From NCBI GenBank assembly GCA_000435835.1, contig FR883361.1, positions 1 through 45,428 on the forward strand: a stretch of 45,428 bases of DNA, given 5' to 3'. Of this stretch, positions 15,846 to 23,340 are shown piece by piece. Source of the stretch: Clostridium sp. CAG:221. Its GTDB lineage: Bacteria > Bacillota > Clostridia > Clostridiales > Clostridiaceae. The stretch's first letter is position 1, and the number at the start of each line of letters is the position of its first letter. Under the pieces are notes generated by a model. It made no database searches. It worked only from the letters and a program-made list of their open reading frames with translations, and was not told the DNA's origin. Both the position numbers and the translations under genes were made by a program.

Positions 15846-16817
15846 TTATCCTCCAATTTGATTCATAAATTTAATTTCTTTATGTTCACATTTTTCTAAA
15901 AATAAATGTTTTTCTGGTTTGTCATATATATTATGGTATATAACCTTTTTAAGTTCTTCATCACTTATACCATCTCTCATAAGTTTTCTTAGATCAACAC
16001 CATAATCAAAATGTAGACACTGCTTTAAAAATCCTTCTGGTGTAAGCCTTATTCTATTACAATCTTCACAGAAGCAATTACTCATTGCACTTATAAAACC
16101 TATTTTTCCTTTTGCTTCATTAAGTTTTACATAAGTAGCAGGTCCACCCATCTTACTTCTTTTTACTTCAATAACTTCTTTATAATGCTCTTTTATTGTA
16201 GCTAATATTTCTTCATTAGTTACACCTTTGTAATTTACAGCAATGCCTATTGGCATCAATTCTATAAATCTCACATCTACAGCTTTCTTTTTGGTCATAT
16301 CTACAAAATCAATGATCTCATCCTTATTTATATCATTTACCATTACAGTGTTTATTTTAACCTTTAAATTATACTCTAAGCATTTATCTATAGCCTTTAA
16401 AACACTGCTAAGCTCGCCTCTTCTTGTTAAAGTCTTAAATCTTTCTTCCTTTAGTGAATCTAAACTTATATTTACTCCCTTAAGACCATTCTTTGCTAAA
16501 GCTTCTACTTTATCATATAGCAAAATTCCATTAGTAGTCATATATATTTCTTCAATACCTGGAATACTATTTATTCTTCCTATAAGCTCTACTATTCCTG
16601 GTCTCACTAAAGGCTCTCCACCTGTAATCCTTATTTTCTTTATTCCAAGGCTAGCACTTTCTTTTACTATTCTATATATTTCATCATCTGTAAGCTTATT
16701 TTCCTTTTTTAAAAAAATATTATCCTTTTCTTCCATGCAATATACACATCTTAAATTACAGTTGTCAGTTACAGATACTCTTAAATAATCTATTTCTCTT
16801 CCAAACTTATCTTTCAT
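15846..16817 (-). CDS. moaA: GTP 3',8-cyclase MoaA
   Basis: Radical SAM enzyme that, with MoaC, turns GTP into cyclic pyranopterin monophosphate, the first step of molybdenum cofactor synthesis. The SAM cluster motif DNCNLRCVYC gives Cys20, Cys24 and Cys27, and a GGEPL motif follows near residue 64. The C-terminal second cluster motif is FCEDCNRIRLTPEGFLKQC. The protein ends in the Gly-Gly tail required for activity. Length is normal. It is tightly packed between moaC (23 bases) and the MOSC gene. Confidence 0.96.
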   Translation of the reverse strand: MKDKFGREIDYLRVSVTDNCNLRCVYCMEEKDNIFLKKENKLTDDEIYRIVKESASLGIKKIRITGGEPLVRPGIVELIGRINSIPGIEEIYMTTNGILLYDKVEALAKNGLKGVNISLDSLKEERFKTLTRRGELSSVLKAIDKCLEYNLKVKINTVMVNDINKDEIIDFVDMTKKKAVDVRFIELMPIGIAVNYKGVTNEEILATIKEHYKEVIEVKRSKMGGPATYVKLNEAKGKIGFISAMSNCFCEDCNRIRLTPEGFLKQCLHFDYGVDLRKLMRDGISDEELKKVIYHNIYDKPEKHLFLEKCEHKEIKFMNQIGG

Positions 16818-16840
16818 TATGCTTTTAGGAGACTTCTTCC

Positions 16841-17317
16841 TTAAAAATTAAATTCTCCGCTCTTTCCTCCTGTCTTTTTAAGTAAATGCGTGCCTTCAAT
16901 TACCATTCTCTTATCAACAGCTTTACACATATCATAAATAGTTAATGCTGTTACCATAGCTGCTGTTAATGCCTCCATTTCAACACCAGTCTTATCAACT
17001 ATTTTTACAGTAGCCTTTATTCCTATATAACTTTCTTCCTTATTTATATCAAAATCTATATTACAGCTTGAAATCATCAGTGGATGGCACATAGGAATTA
17101 AATTAGAAGTTTGCTTACTAGCCATTATTCCAGCAACTCTTGCTACACCTAATACATCACCTTTACCTATCTGACCTTTTTCAATAAGTTCTAAAGTTTC
17201 TTCACTTACTTTTATTCTAGAAACAGCAATAGCCACTCTTTCTGTAGGAACTTTACTTCCTACATCCACCATTCTTGCATTTCCACTATTATCAAAATGA
17301 GTTAATTTATTATCCAT
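16841..17317 (-). CDS. moaC: Cyclic pyranopterin monophosphate synthase MoaC
   Basis: Partner of MoaA that converts the cyclic GTP intermediate into cPMP. Recognisable blocks are MVDVGSKVPTERVAIA at the N-terminus, VARVAGIMASKQTSNLIPMCHPL in the middle with the conserved His, GVEMEALTAAMVTALTIYDMCKA, and the terminal GGKSGEF. Length (158 aa) is standard. The ribosome binding site AGGAGGAA precedes the ATG. It lies in the Moco operon directly before moaA. Confidence 0.96.
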   Translation of the reverse strand: MDNKLTHFDNSGNARMVDVGSKVPTERVAIAVSRIKVSEETLELIEKGQIGKGDVLGVARVAGIMASKQTSNLIPMCHPLMISSCNIDFDINKEESYIGIKATVKIVDKTGVEMEALTAAMVTALTIYDMCKAVDKRMVIEGTHLLKKTGGKSGEFNF

Positions 17318-17338
17318 AATTCCTCCTAAAACTTTAAC

Positions 17339-18361
17339 TTATTTACCAAATGAGCAGTGTGGGAAAGTACATACTTTGCAGTCTAAACACAATCCTCCAT
17401 GACCATACTCCGCAATATCTTCCATAGTAAGTCTTTCATCTGCTAAAACTCTTGGTAGTACTAAATCTAGCACTGTTCTCTTAGAATACATTGCACAACT
17501 TGGTACTCCAAGTATTGGAATGTCATTATAATATGCAAGAAGGAACATTGCCCCTGGAAGTATCGGTGAACCATATGTAACAAGTTCTCCTCCACAATCC
17601 TTTATTGCTGTTGGAGTAACATCATCTGGATCTACAGACATTCCTCCTGTACAAATAATCATATCTGCTTTATCTTCATTAACAGCTTTTAATATCTCTT
17701 CCGTTATTCTTTCCTTATCATCAGGAAGTATTACTTGTTTTATTACTTCACTACCATAATACCCTAGTTTTTGTTTTATTACTGGTAAGAATGCATCTTT
17801 GATTCTTCCATAATAAACTTCATTACCAGTAGTTATAACTGCACATCTTTTTGTTTTGATTTCATCAACTCTGATTATCTTTTCTTTTATTAACTCTTCA
17901 GCTTCTATTATCTTATTTTCATCTATAATTAATGGAATTACTCTTGTAGCTCCAATCTTTTCACCTTTTCTTATTGGAGTATTGTTATGTAATGTAGAAA
18001 CTATTATTTCACCTAGAGAATTTAATTTAAATAATTTCTCTTTATCTATCTTTAATACTCCATCTCTATCAGCAAAAAAGTCTACTTTTCCTTCTTTTAT
18101 TTCTTCTGAAGTAGCTACTCCTTCACCTACCACAAGATTTGATAATCTTATGGCTGCATCATTTTCATGAAGTTGACCTTCTTCTGGTTCCCATACATAA
18201 ACATGATCTTTTCCTATAGATAGTAGTTTTTCTATATCTTCTTCCTTTATTATATGACCTTTCTTAAAGGCTCTGCCTTTAAATTCTCCTGGTATAATTT
18301 GTGTCACATCATGAGATAATATTGATCCTACTGCATCTTGAACTTTTATCATTTTCATCAT
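17339..18361 (-). CDS. Molybdopterin-binding protein (MoCF domain) with C-terminal four-cysteine motif, 340 aa
   Basis: MoeA/CinA-like protein. A divergent N-terminal half (about 1-165) precedes a MoCF domain: CAVITTGNEVYYGRI, VILPDDKE, MIICTGGMSVDPDDVTP and GSPILPGAMFLLAY. The domain binds molybdopterin or its adenylate. The last 20 residues contain Cys325, 328, 331 and 336 (CLDCKVC...C), which could hold a Zn or Fe-S site and are absent from MoeA and MogA. It is similar to clostridial proteins found beside Mo-enzyme operons. Start ATG 18361 (GGGAGG upstream); the more distal ATG abuts the ribosome binding site. The exact role is unknown. Confidence 0.8.
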   Translation of the reverse strand: MMKMIKVQDAVGSILSHDVTQIIPGEFKGRAFKKGHIIKEEDIEKLLSIGKDHVYVWEPEEGQLHENDAAIRLSNLVVGEGVATSEEIKEGKVDFFADRDGVLKIDKEKLFKLNSLGEIIVSTLHNNTPIRKGEKIGATRVIPLIIDENKIIEAEELIKEKIIRVDEIKTKRCAVITTGNEVYYGRIKDAFLPVIKQKLGYYGSEVIKQVILPDDKERITEEILKAVNEDKADMIICTGGMSVDPDDVTPTAIKDCGGELVTYGSPILPGAMFLLAYYNDIPILGVPSCAMYSKRTVLDLVLPRVLADERLTMEDIAEYGHGGLCLDCKVCTFPHCSFGK

Positions 18362-18391
18362 AACGCTTTTCATCCTCCCTCTTCTTAAAAG

Positions 18392-19462
18392 CTATTTTCT
18401 AGCGCATTCTCTTGCTTCTCCTAGTAATATATCTATTCCATGCTTAACATCATCTAAAACAAAATCTAAAGCCTCTTTGCATGCCTTAGGACTTCCTGGT
18501 AAATTAACTATAAGTGTATCTTTTCTTATTCCTGACACTGCTCTTGAAAGCATTGCTCTCTTAGTTATTTGCAAACTAAAATATCTTATTGCTTCAACAA
18601 TTCCTGGTGCTTCTCTTTCTATAACATCCTTTGTTGCTTCTGGAGTTATATCTCTTTTAGAGAAACCAGTTCCCCCTGTACTTAATATTAAATTAACCTT
18701 TAATTCATCGCACATCTTTATCATTTCGTCTCTTAACATTTCTCTTTCATCAGGAAGAATTACCTGTTTAACAACAGTAAATCCATTAGCCTCAACTATT
18801 TCCTTTACTGTAGCTCCACTTTTGTCTTCTCTTTCTCCTGCATATCCCTTATCACTGCTTGTTATAATTGCTACTGTATACATATTATCTATTTCCTCCA
18901 ATCTTTTATAATCATCAGGTGTATTTATATTAAAAAATTCTCCTTCTGTTAAACTTTTCTCATGTACTTCTTTATAATCTAAACTATATATAAGCTTTTG
19001 TAGCTTATTATCATCATTTTCTAAAGCCTTTTCTATTTTCCCTAGTATCTTCTTAGAATAAATTGAACATAAAGGCTGTAATCTATCATTTACTCTTGGT
19101 ACTAAAACTTCATACTCTTCTTTTACATTTGCTAAAAATTCCAGTGTATCCTTACTTATCAATGGCATATCGCATGCCACACATAAGACTTTATCAGTAT
19201 CTGAATAACTAAGTGCTGAATGAATTCCACTTAAAGGTCCATTTCCTACATAAATGTCACTTATTACATCAACATTGAAATCACTATAGAGCTCCTTATT
19301 ATTTGCCACAATAACAACTTTTTTAAAATTTTCTCCTGCTTCAATAATATGCTCAATAAATGTTTTTTCCTTGTAGCTTAAAAGAGCCTTATTATTATAA
19401 TTCATTCTGCTACTTTTCCCACCTGCCAAAATTGCCAGTGTCTTATTTATCTTCAATATCAT
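18392..19462 (-). CDS. mobA: MobA-MogA/MoaB fusion protein, 356 aa
   Basis: Two Moco enzymes in one chain. Residues 1 to about 190 form a MobA-like nucleotidyltransferase with AILAGGKSSRMNYNNKALL, the ACDMPLI metal site, and a typical VPRVNDRLQPLCSIYSK block. Residues about 195-356 form a MogA/MoaB domain with VAIITSSDKGYAGEREDKSG, ILSTGGTGFSKRDITPE and LIVNLPGSPKACKEALDFVL. MogA adenylates molybdopterin before Mo insertion; MobA adds GMP (or another nucleotide) to Mo-MPT. The fusion joins steps flanking the MoeA reaction, and moeA is the next gene upstream. Confidence 0.9.
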   Translation of the reverse strand: MILKINKTLAILAGGKSSRMNYNNKALLSYKEKTFIEHIIEAGENFKKVVIVANNKELYSDFNVDVISDIYVGNGPLSGIHSALSYSDTDKVLCVACDMPLISKDTLEFLANVKEEYEVLVPRVNDRLQPLCSIYSKKILGKIEKALENDDNKLQKLIYSLDYKEVHEKSLTEGEFFNINTPDDYKRLEEIDNMYTVAIITSSDKGYAGEREDKSGATVKEIVEANGFTVVKQVILPDEREMLRDEMIKMCDELKVNLILSTGGTGFSKRDITPEATKDVIEREAPGIVEAIRYFSLQITKRAMLSRAVSGIRKDTLIVNLPGSPKACKEALDFVLDDVKHGIDILLGEARECARK

Positions 19463-19468
19463 GCACCT

Positions 19469-20674
19469 CTAAAATTTTATTATATCTACCATTGTTCCTT
19501 GCGAAACTCCTGCATTTCCTGCTGCTAACTCTATGATACAATTTGAATTTAAAGTTGAACTTAAAATGCCATTACCACTTTTTACTTGCGTTATATATAC
19601 ACATTGTTTGCCATCCATATATTGAAGCTGGCCTCTTAAAAACCTTCTCTGTGGGCTTTTCTTATTAAAATCATTAAGAAGTACAGCTTTTTCTCTTTTT
19701 ATTTCTATTTTACTGCCTCCGCTCATTCTTTCCAGAGAGGTTCTTGCTAGAAGTTCAAAAGTAGTTAGTGCTGCTGTAGGATTACCTGAAAGACTTATAA
19801 TCACTGTATTATTGTATTTGCTGCATAATACTGATGATCCTGGTTTAATTTTAATCTTCCAAAAGAGTTTTTCACCATTAATTTCATCAATGGCTTCCTT
19901 TATTAAATCTTTATCTCCTACAGATGCTCCACCTGTAGTTATGACAAGATCAGCCATATTACATATTTCATTTATGGTATTTCCTATATCATCATACTGA
20001 TCATTAACATGCTTCACATTAATTACTTCATATCCTAGTTCCTTGATTCTTGCTAAAATAGTATATTTATTACTATTAAAAATCTTTCCATAGCTAAGGT
20101 TCTGCCCAATATCTACTACTTCATCACCGGTGCTTATAAAGGCTACTTTTGGCTTTTTATAAACTTTAATCATACTTATACCTGAACTAGCAATGATTCC
20201 AATATCAGCATAATTTAACTTCTTTCCATTTCTTACAAGGAGCTGACCTTCTTTTATATCTTCACCTTTGAAACATATATTTTCATTTTCCTTTAATTGT
20301 TTCTTTAAAATTATGCTATTTTCTTTAACTTCTACATCTTCTTTTTTTATTACAGCATTTGCTCCCTTAGGAATAGGCGCTCCTGTCATGATCTTAATAG
20401 CTGTTCCTGCTGTAACTTCCTTATTTGAAGATTCTCCAGCAAATACTTCATCAATTATCTGAAGCACTTTTCCACTTTCATTTGTATCTTCATACATTAC
20501 TGCATAACCATCCATTGCAGACTTATTGAATGGTGGATTATTTATTAATGAATATACATCTTCTGCAAGAACTTTATCAATGGCATCAATAAGCTGAACT
20601 TCTTCAACTTCCATTGTTTTCACATTTTCATTCAACATTTCTATTGCTTCTTCTAGGCTTATAAATGACTTCAT
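19469..20674 (-). CDS. moeA: Molybdopterin molybdotransferase MoeA
   Basis: Inserts molybdate into adenylated molybdopterin. The N-terminal block is AIEMLNENV and NNPPFNKSAMDGYAV, followed by TGAPIPKGANAVIKKEDV. The MoCF core is AFISTGDEVVDIG, VITTGGASVGDKDLI and SLSGNPTAALTTFELLARP-like text (here LLART). The C-terminal domain IV is RRFLRGQL. Length is normal. It opens the Moco gene group, following a 360-base leader that holds a candidate Moco aptamer, a palindromic element and a terminator hairpin, so it is probably controlled there. Confidence 0.94.
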   Translation of the reverse strand: MKSFISLEEAIEMLNENVKTMEVEEVQLIDAIDKVLAEDVYSLINNPPFNKSAMDGYAVMYEDTNESGKVLQIIDEVFAGESSNKEVTAGTAIKIMTGAPIPKGANAVIKKEDVEVKENSIILKKQLKENENICFKGEDIKEGQLLVRNGKKLNYADIGIIASSGISMIKVYKKPKVAFISTGDEVVDIGQNLSYGKIFNSNKYTILARIKELGYEVINVKHVNDQYDDIGNTINEICNMADLVITTGGASVGDKDLIKEAIDEINGEKLFWKIKIKPGSSVLCSKYNNTVIISLSGNPTAALTTFELLARTSLERMSGGSKIEIKREKAVLLNDFNKKSPQRRFLRGQLQYMDGKQCVYITQVKSGNGILSSTLNSNCIIELAAGNAGVSQGTMVDIIKF

Positions 20675-20716
20675 TTGAACCTCTTTTCTAACATCTATTT
20701 AAAGTTATATTTCTAT

Positions 20717-20759
20717 ATAAAAAAAACTTATTATCAAACAAATTAAGAATGACAATAAG
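20717..20759 (-). terminator. Terminator in the moeA leader
   Basis: On the minus strand CTTATTGTCA pairs with TGATAATAAG (10 bp, one G-U) and is followed by eight T, 43 bases before the moeA start. It could be the off-switch of the leader or the terminator of the upstream reductase operon. Confidence 0.7.
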
Positions 20760-20761
20760 CA

Positions 20762-20908
20762 CACAATTAAAATTATGAATTATGAATTACCAATGATGAA
20801 TTAAGGAAAAATTCCATCAGGAATTTCTGTAAATAAAAATATGTTATTAAACTCCATTAAGGAGTTTATTCCATAATTCATAATTCATCACTCGTCATTC
20901 ATAATTAC
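20762..20908. repeat. AT-rich palindromic intergenic element 2
   Basis: AATTATGAATTATGAATTAC on the left and AATTCATAATTCATCACTCG on the right are inverted arms. Inside lie AAACTCC...GGAGTTT (core hairpin) and AAATTCC...GGAATTT hairpins. It is the same family as the element at 4.9 kb. It sits between the Moco aptamer candidate and the terminator. Confidence 0.6.
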
Positions 20909-21012
20909 CTAAGCTTATTTTCCTTCCCAAAACGTGGAGACAGCCTCTTTTCAAAGACTACCCTGTGAATTAAATTCAGGTATAAAATCCATATATATAA
21001 ATACTTAGGCTT
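20905..21012 (-). promoter_or_regulatory. Candidate Moco riboswitch aptamer upstream of moeA
   Basis: Read on the minus strand, CCTAAG near 21009 pairs with CTTAGG at 20908-20913 to close a domain of about 100 bases. Inside are a CCTG/CAGG hairpin, a 7-bp stem AGTCTTT/AGAGGCT capped by a GAAA tetraloop, and the single-stranded-looking GTCTCCACG and GGGAAGGA. A GNRA-capped stem and a clustered position before moeA fit the Moco RNA motif, known to lie before Moco and Mo-enzyme operons. The assignment rests on architecture and place, not on a covariance search. Confidence 0.55.
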
Positions 21013-21034
21013 TTTATACTCTAGAAAATACCAA

Positions 21035-21532
21035 TTATATTTTTAATTCTTCTTCTTTTTCAATTAAATCAGCCAAAGCTTTAAAATCTTCCTTAGGAAT
21101 TACTTTGACATCATCCATATGTATATCTGTATCACTAGCTATAGCAATCAATTTTTCTTTTGGTGTTATTATTTTCTCACTTATGCCATCTCTATACACT
21201 TCTATCTTTCTAAGATTACTTTTCTTATAGCCTTCTACTAAAATAATATCTTTATCACTGGTCATTTTTATTATATCCTGTAAATCAGTTTCTTCCTTCA
21301 GCTCTTTTATCATTGCAAGCCTGTTTTTTGAAGAAATTATTACAGTTTCAGAACCAGCTTTCCTATGCTTATATGTATCTTTTCCTTCTTTATCTATGTC
21401 AAATCCATGAACATCATGCTTTATAGTTGCAATGCTTAATCCACGGCTTTTTAATTCTTTTATAATCCCTTCCATAATGTATGTCTTTCCTACATTACTT
21501 CCAGAACCTATTATGTTTACTACTTTAGCCAT
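21035..21532 (-). CDS. mobB: Molybdopterin-guanine dinucleotide biosynthesis protein MobB
   Basis: Small GTP-binding helper of MobA. P-loop VVNIIGSGSNVGKTYIMEG at the N-terminus, KHDVHGFDIDKEGKDTYKHRKAGS in the switch region, and DIILVEGYKKSNLRKIEVYR near residue 100, the family signature. 165 aa is normal length. Start ATG 21532 has GAGGTT upstream; the longer frame adds 18 hydrophobic residues without homology and is rejected. It closes the reductase group, 140 bases after the FAD oxidoreductase. Confidence 0.93.
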   Translation of the reverse strand: MAKVVNIIGSGSNVGKTYIMEGIIKELKSRGLSIATIKHDVHGFDIDKEGKDTYKHRKAGSETVIISSKNRLAMIKELKEETDLQDIIKMTSDKDIILVEGYKKSNLRKIEVYRDGISEKIITPKEKLIAIASDTDIHMDDVKVIPKEDFKALADLIEKEEELKI

Positions 21533-21673
21533 AATAACCTCGTAAAAATTTAAATTTAAAAATGAAAAATATATTTGCATTAACATGAGAGTACAATATA
21601 TGTTCCCTCATGTCAATGCTTTATTTAGACAAATATCAACAAATCAATTTTTCATCTTTAATTAATTATACTA

Positions 21674-22900
21674 TTATTTATAACTAAATTCAAAATTTTT
21701 CTCAATATTAAAGAAATCAGCATAATCTATATCAAATAAACTCTTAGTAACCTTTGATACATCTATCTTTTCTTTTATAAGCTGAGTAAGTACTCCTGCA
21801 TAATCAAGATCACCTTGAATCAAAGCTCCATAAATCTTTCCATCTTTATGTATTATCTTCTTATATCCTTTTTCATCATTTTTAACTTCTACTATATAAG
21901 TTTCATCTTCTGGTTCAACTGCTCCTAAAGACATTGTAGCAATTCCTACAAAGTTCATTGTATTTTTACTTCCAAAGAAATCTGTCATTATCATTTCTTT
22001 TCCTAACATGTTGTTAGCAGCTATTATACCTTCTTTTACAGCTGTTGGCCATATAGGATTTCTTCCAGTTACATCACCAGCACCATAAATATTATCTATA
22101 TTAGTTTTACCCTTTTCATCTATAAGTAATCCAAATCTATCACATTCTACATTGCTATTTTCTAAAAATGCTATATTAGATCGTACTCCTGTAGCAACTA
22201 TAACAAGTTCACATGGAACATTTTCACCATTATTTAATGATAATGATACTGGATTGTTATTTTCATCTACATTAAGTTTTACTGCGCTTACACCTAATTT
22301 TAAGTTTACACCTTTTTCTTCAAACTTATTTTTATAAACATTTGAAGTATATTCATCTAATTGTAGTGGAAGTACTTTATTGCTCATTTCCACTAATGAA
22401 ATATTAACACCTGAATCTAAAAGTCCACTTAAGGCATCTATACCTACAAGTCCAGCTCCAAGCACTACAACATTTTTAACTTTTGCAGCTTGCTCTTTTA
22501 TAAGTACTGCATCTTCAAGATTTCTTAAACCAACAACGTTGTTTGATGTTCTTAAGCCCTCTACTGGTGGTATGAAAGCAGAAGCACCACTACATATCAT
22601 AAGTTTATCATAAGCTAATGTTTCACCATTACTTAATGATAATGTTTGCTCTACATCATTAACTGAAGTTATTTCTATGCCTTTTTTCCAGTTTATATTA
22701 TACTTTTCAAAGAAATCTTTTCCTGTGAAGTTTAATGCTTCAACATCTCTATGATTTGAAATATAGTGATGAAGTATACATCTTGAATATACATGTTCAT
22801 CCTTAGAAACTAATACTACTTCTGCATCATTATCTAATTCTCTTAAAGTCTTTGCTCCACTTATACCAGCTGCTGAGGCTCCTATAACTACATATCTCAT
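21674..22900 (-). CDS. FAD-dependent NAD(P)H oxidoreductase of the nitrate reductase operon, 408 aa
   Basis: Two-dinucleotide-binding flavoprotein of the NirB N-domain/rubredoxin-reductase type. FAD motif YVVIGASAAGISGAKTL at residue 3, NAD motif VVVLGAGLVGIDALSGL around residue 145, and NIDNIYGAGDVTG near residue 270 closing the FAD site. The C-terminal domain is about 90 aa. It probably passes electrons from NAD(P)H to the upstream polyferredoxin and so to the molybdenum reductase, the arrangement known for the C. perfringens nitrate reductase cluster. Its ATG overlaps the ferredoxin stop codon (TAATG), implying coupled translation and a shared complex. Confidence 0.88.
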   Translation of the reverse strand: MRYVVIGASAAGISGAKTLRELDNDAEVVLVSKDEHVYSRCILHHYISNHRDVEALNFTGKDFFEKYNINWKKGIEITSVNDVEQTLSLSNGETLAYDKLMICSGASAFIPPVEGLRTSNNVVGLRNLEDAVLIKEQAAKVKNVVVLGAGLVGIDALSGLLDSGVNISLVEMSNKVLPLQLDEYTSNVYKNKFEEKGVNLKLGVSAVKLNVDENNNPVSLSLNNGENVPCELVIVATGVRSNIAFLENSNVECDRFGLLIDEKGKTNIDNIYGAGDVTGRNPIWPTAVKEGIIAANNMLGKEMIMTDFFGSKNTMNFVGIATMSLGAVEPEDETYIVEVKNDEKGYKKIIHKDGKIYGALIQGDLDYAGVLTQLIKEKIDVSKVTKSLFDIDYADFFNIEKNFEFSYK

Positions 22901-23307
22901 TACTTATTAACCTCCTCAAAAGTAATTGCTCCCATTGGACATTTTTCAACACATTGTGGTGAACCTGCATGTTTACAATGGTCACATTTCATTATTTGTT
23001 TATTAGTTCTACTGTCTGCTTTTAATACTCCATAAGGACATGCCATTATGCACATATAACAACTTGCACATTTAGTTTTATCATATGTTACTTCTCCAGT
23101 TTCCTTATCTTTACTCATAGCACCTGACATACATGTAAATACACATTCTGGTTTATCACAATGTCTACAAAATATAGGGGCATATTTTTTATTACTATCT
23201 ATTGTTATTCTGCTTCTTGTATCTTCTGAACTATGTGAAACTATACATGCAGTTGTACATGTAAGGCATCCAACACATTTTGATCTATCAATTTTAATTC
23301 TCTTCAT
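22900..23307 (-). CDS. Four-cluster ferredoxin-type electron transfer subunit, 135 aa
   Basis: HycB/DmsB-like iron-sulfur protein with four cysteine groups in order: CVGCLTCTTAC near residue 11, CRHCDKPECVFTC near 48, CASCYMCIMAC near 80 and CDHCKHAGSPQCVEKC near 109. Each would ligate a 4Fe-4S cluster. There is no signal peptide, so it is cytoplasmic. It lies between the molybdenum reductase and the FAD oxidoreductase and overlaps the latter, which points to a wire between the flavin and the Mo site. Confidence 0.92.
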   Translation of the reverse strand: MKRIKIDRSKCVGCLTCTTACIVSHSSEDTRSRITIDSNKKYAPIFCRHCDKPECVFTCMSGAMSKDKETGEVTYDKTKCASCYMCIMACPYGVLKADSRTNKQIMKCDHCKHAGSPQCVEKCPMGAITFEEVNK

Positions 23308-23340
23308 CTTTAGAACTCCTTAATTATTTATACTTCATAA

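Larger units (their letters stand above)
20675..21034. other. Long moeA leader
   Basis: No gene lies in this 360-base gap. In minus-strand order it holds the candidate Moco riboswitch (20905-21012), the palindromic repeat (20762-20908), a terminator hairpin (20717-20759) and the moeA ribosome binding site. Confidence 0.6.

Noticed and set aside
15839..15856. TTG start giving MOSC six more residues
   Set aside because: The TTG lies inside the GGAGG ribosome binding site that serves the ATG at 15838.
16243..16788. Long plus-strand open frame (181 codons) opposite moaA
   Set aside because: It is the mirror of a strongly conserved gene in the other strand; no ribosome binding site and composition typical of an antisense shadow.
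21533..21586. Longer N-terminus for MobB with 18 extra residues
   Set aside because: The extension has no ribosome binding site, while GAGGTT precedes the internal ATG directly before the P-loop strand.
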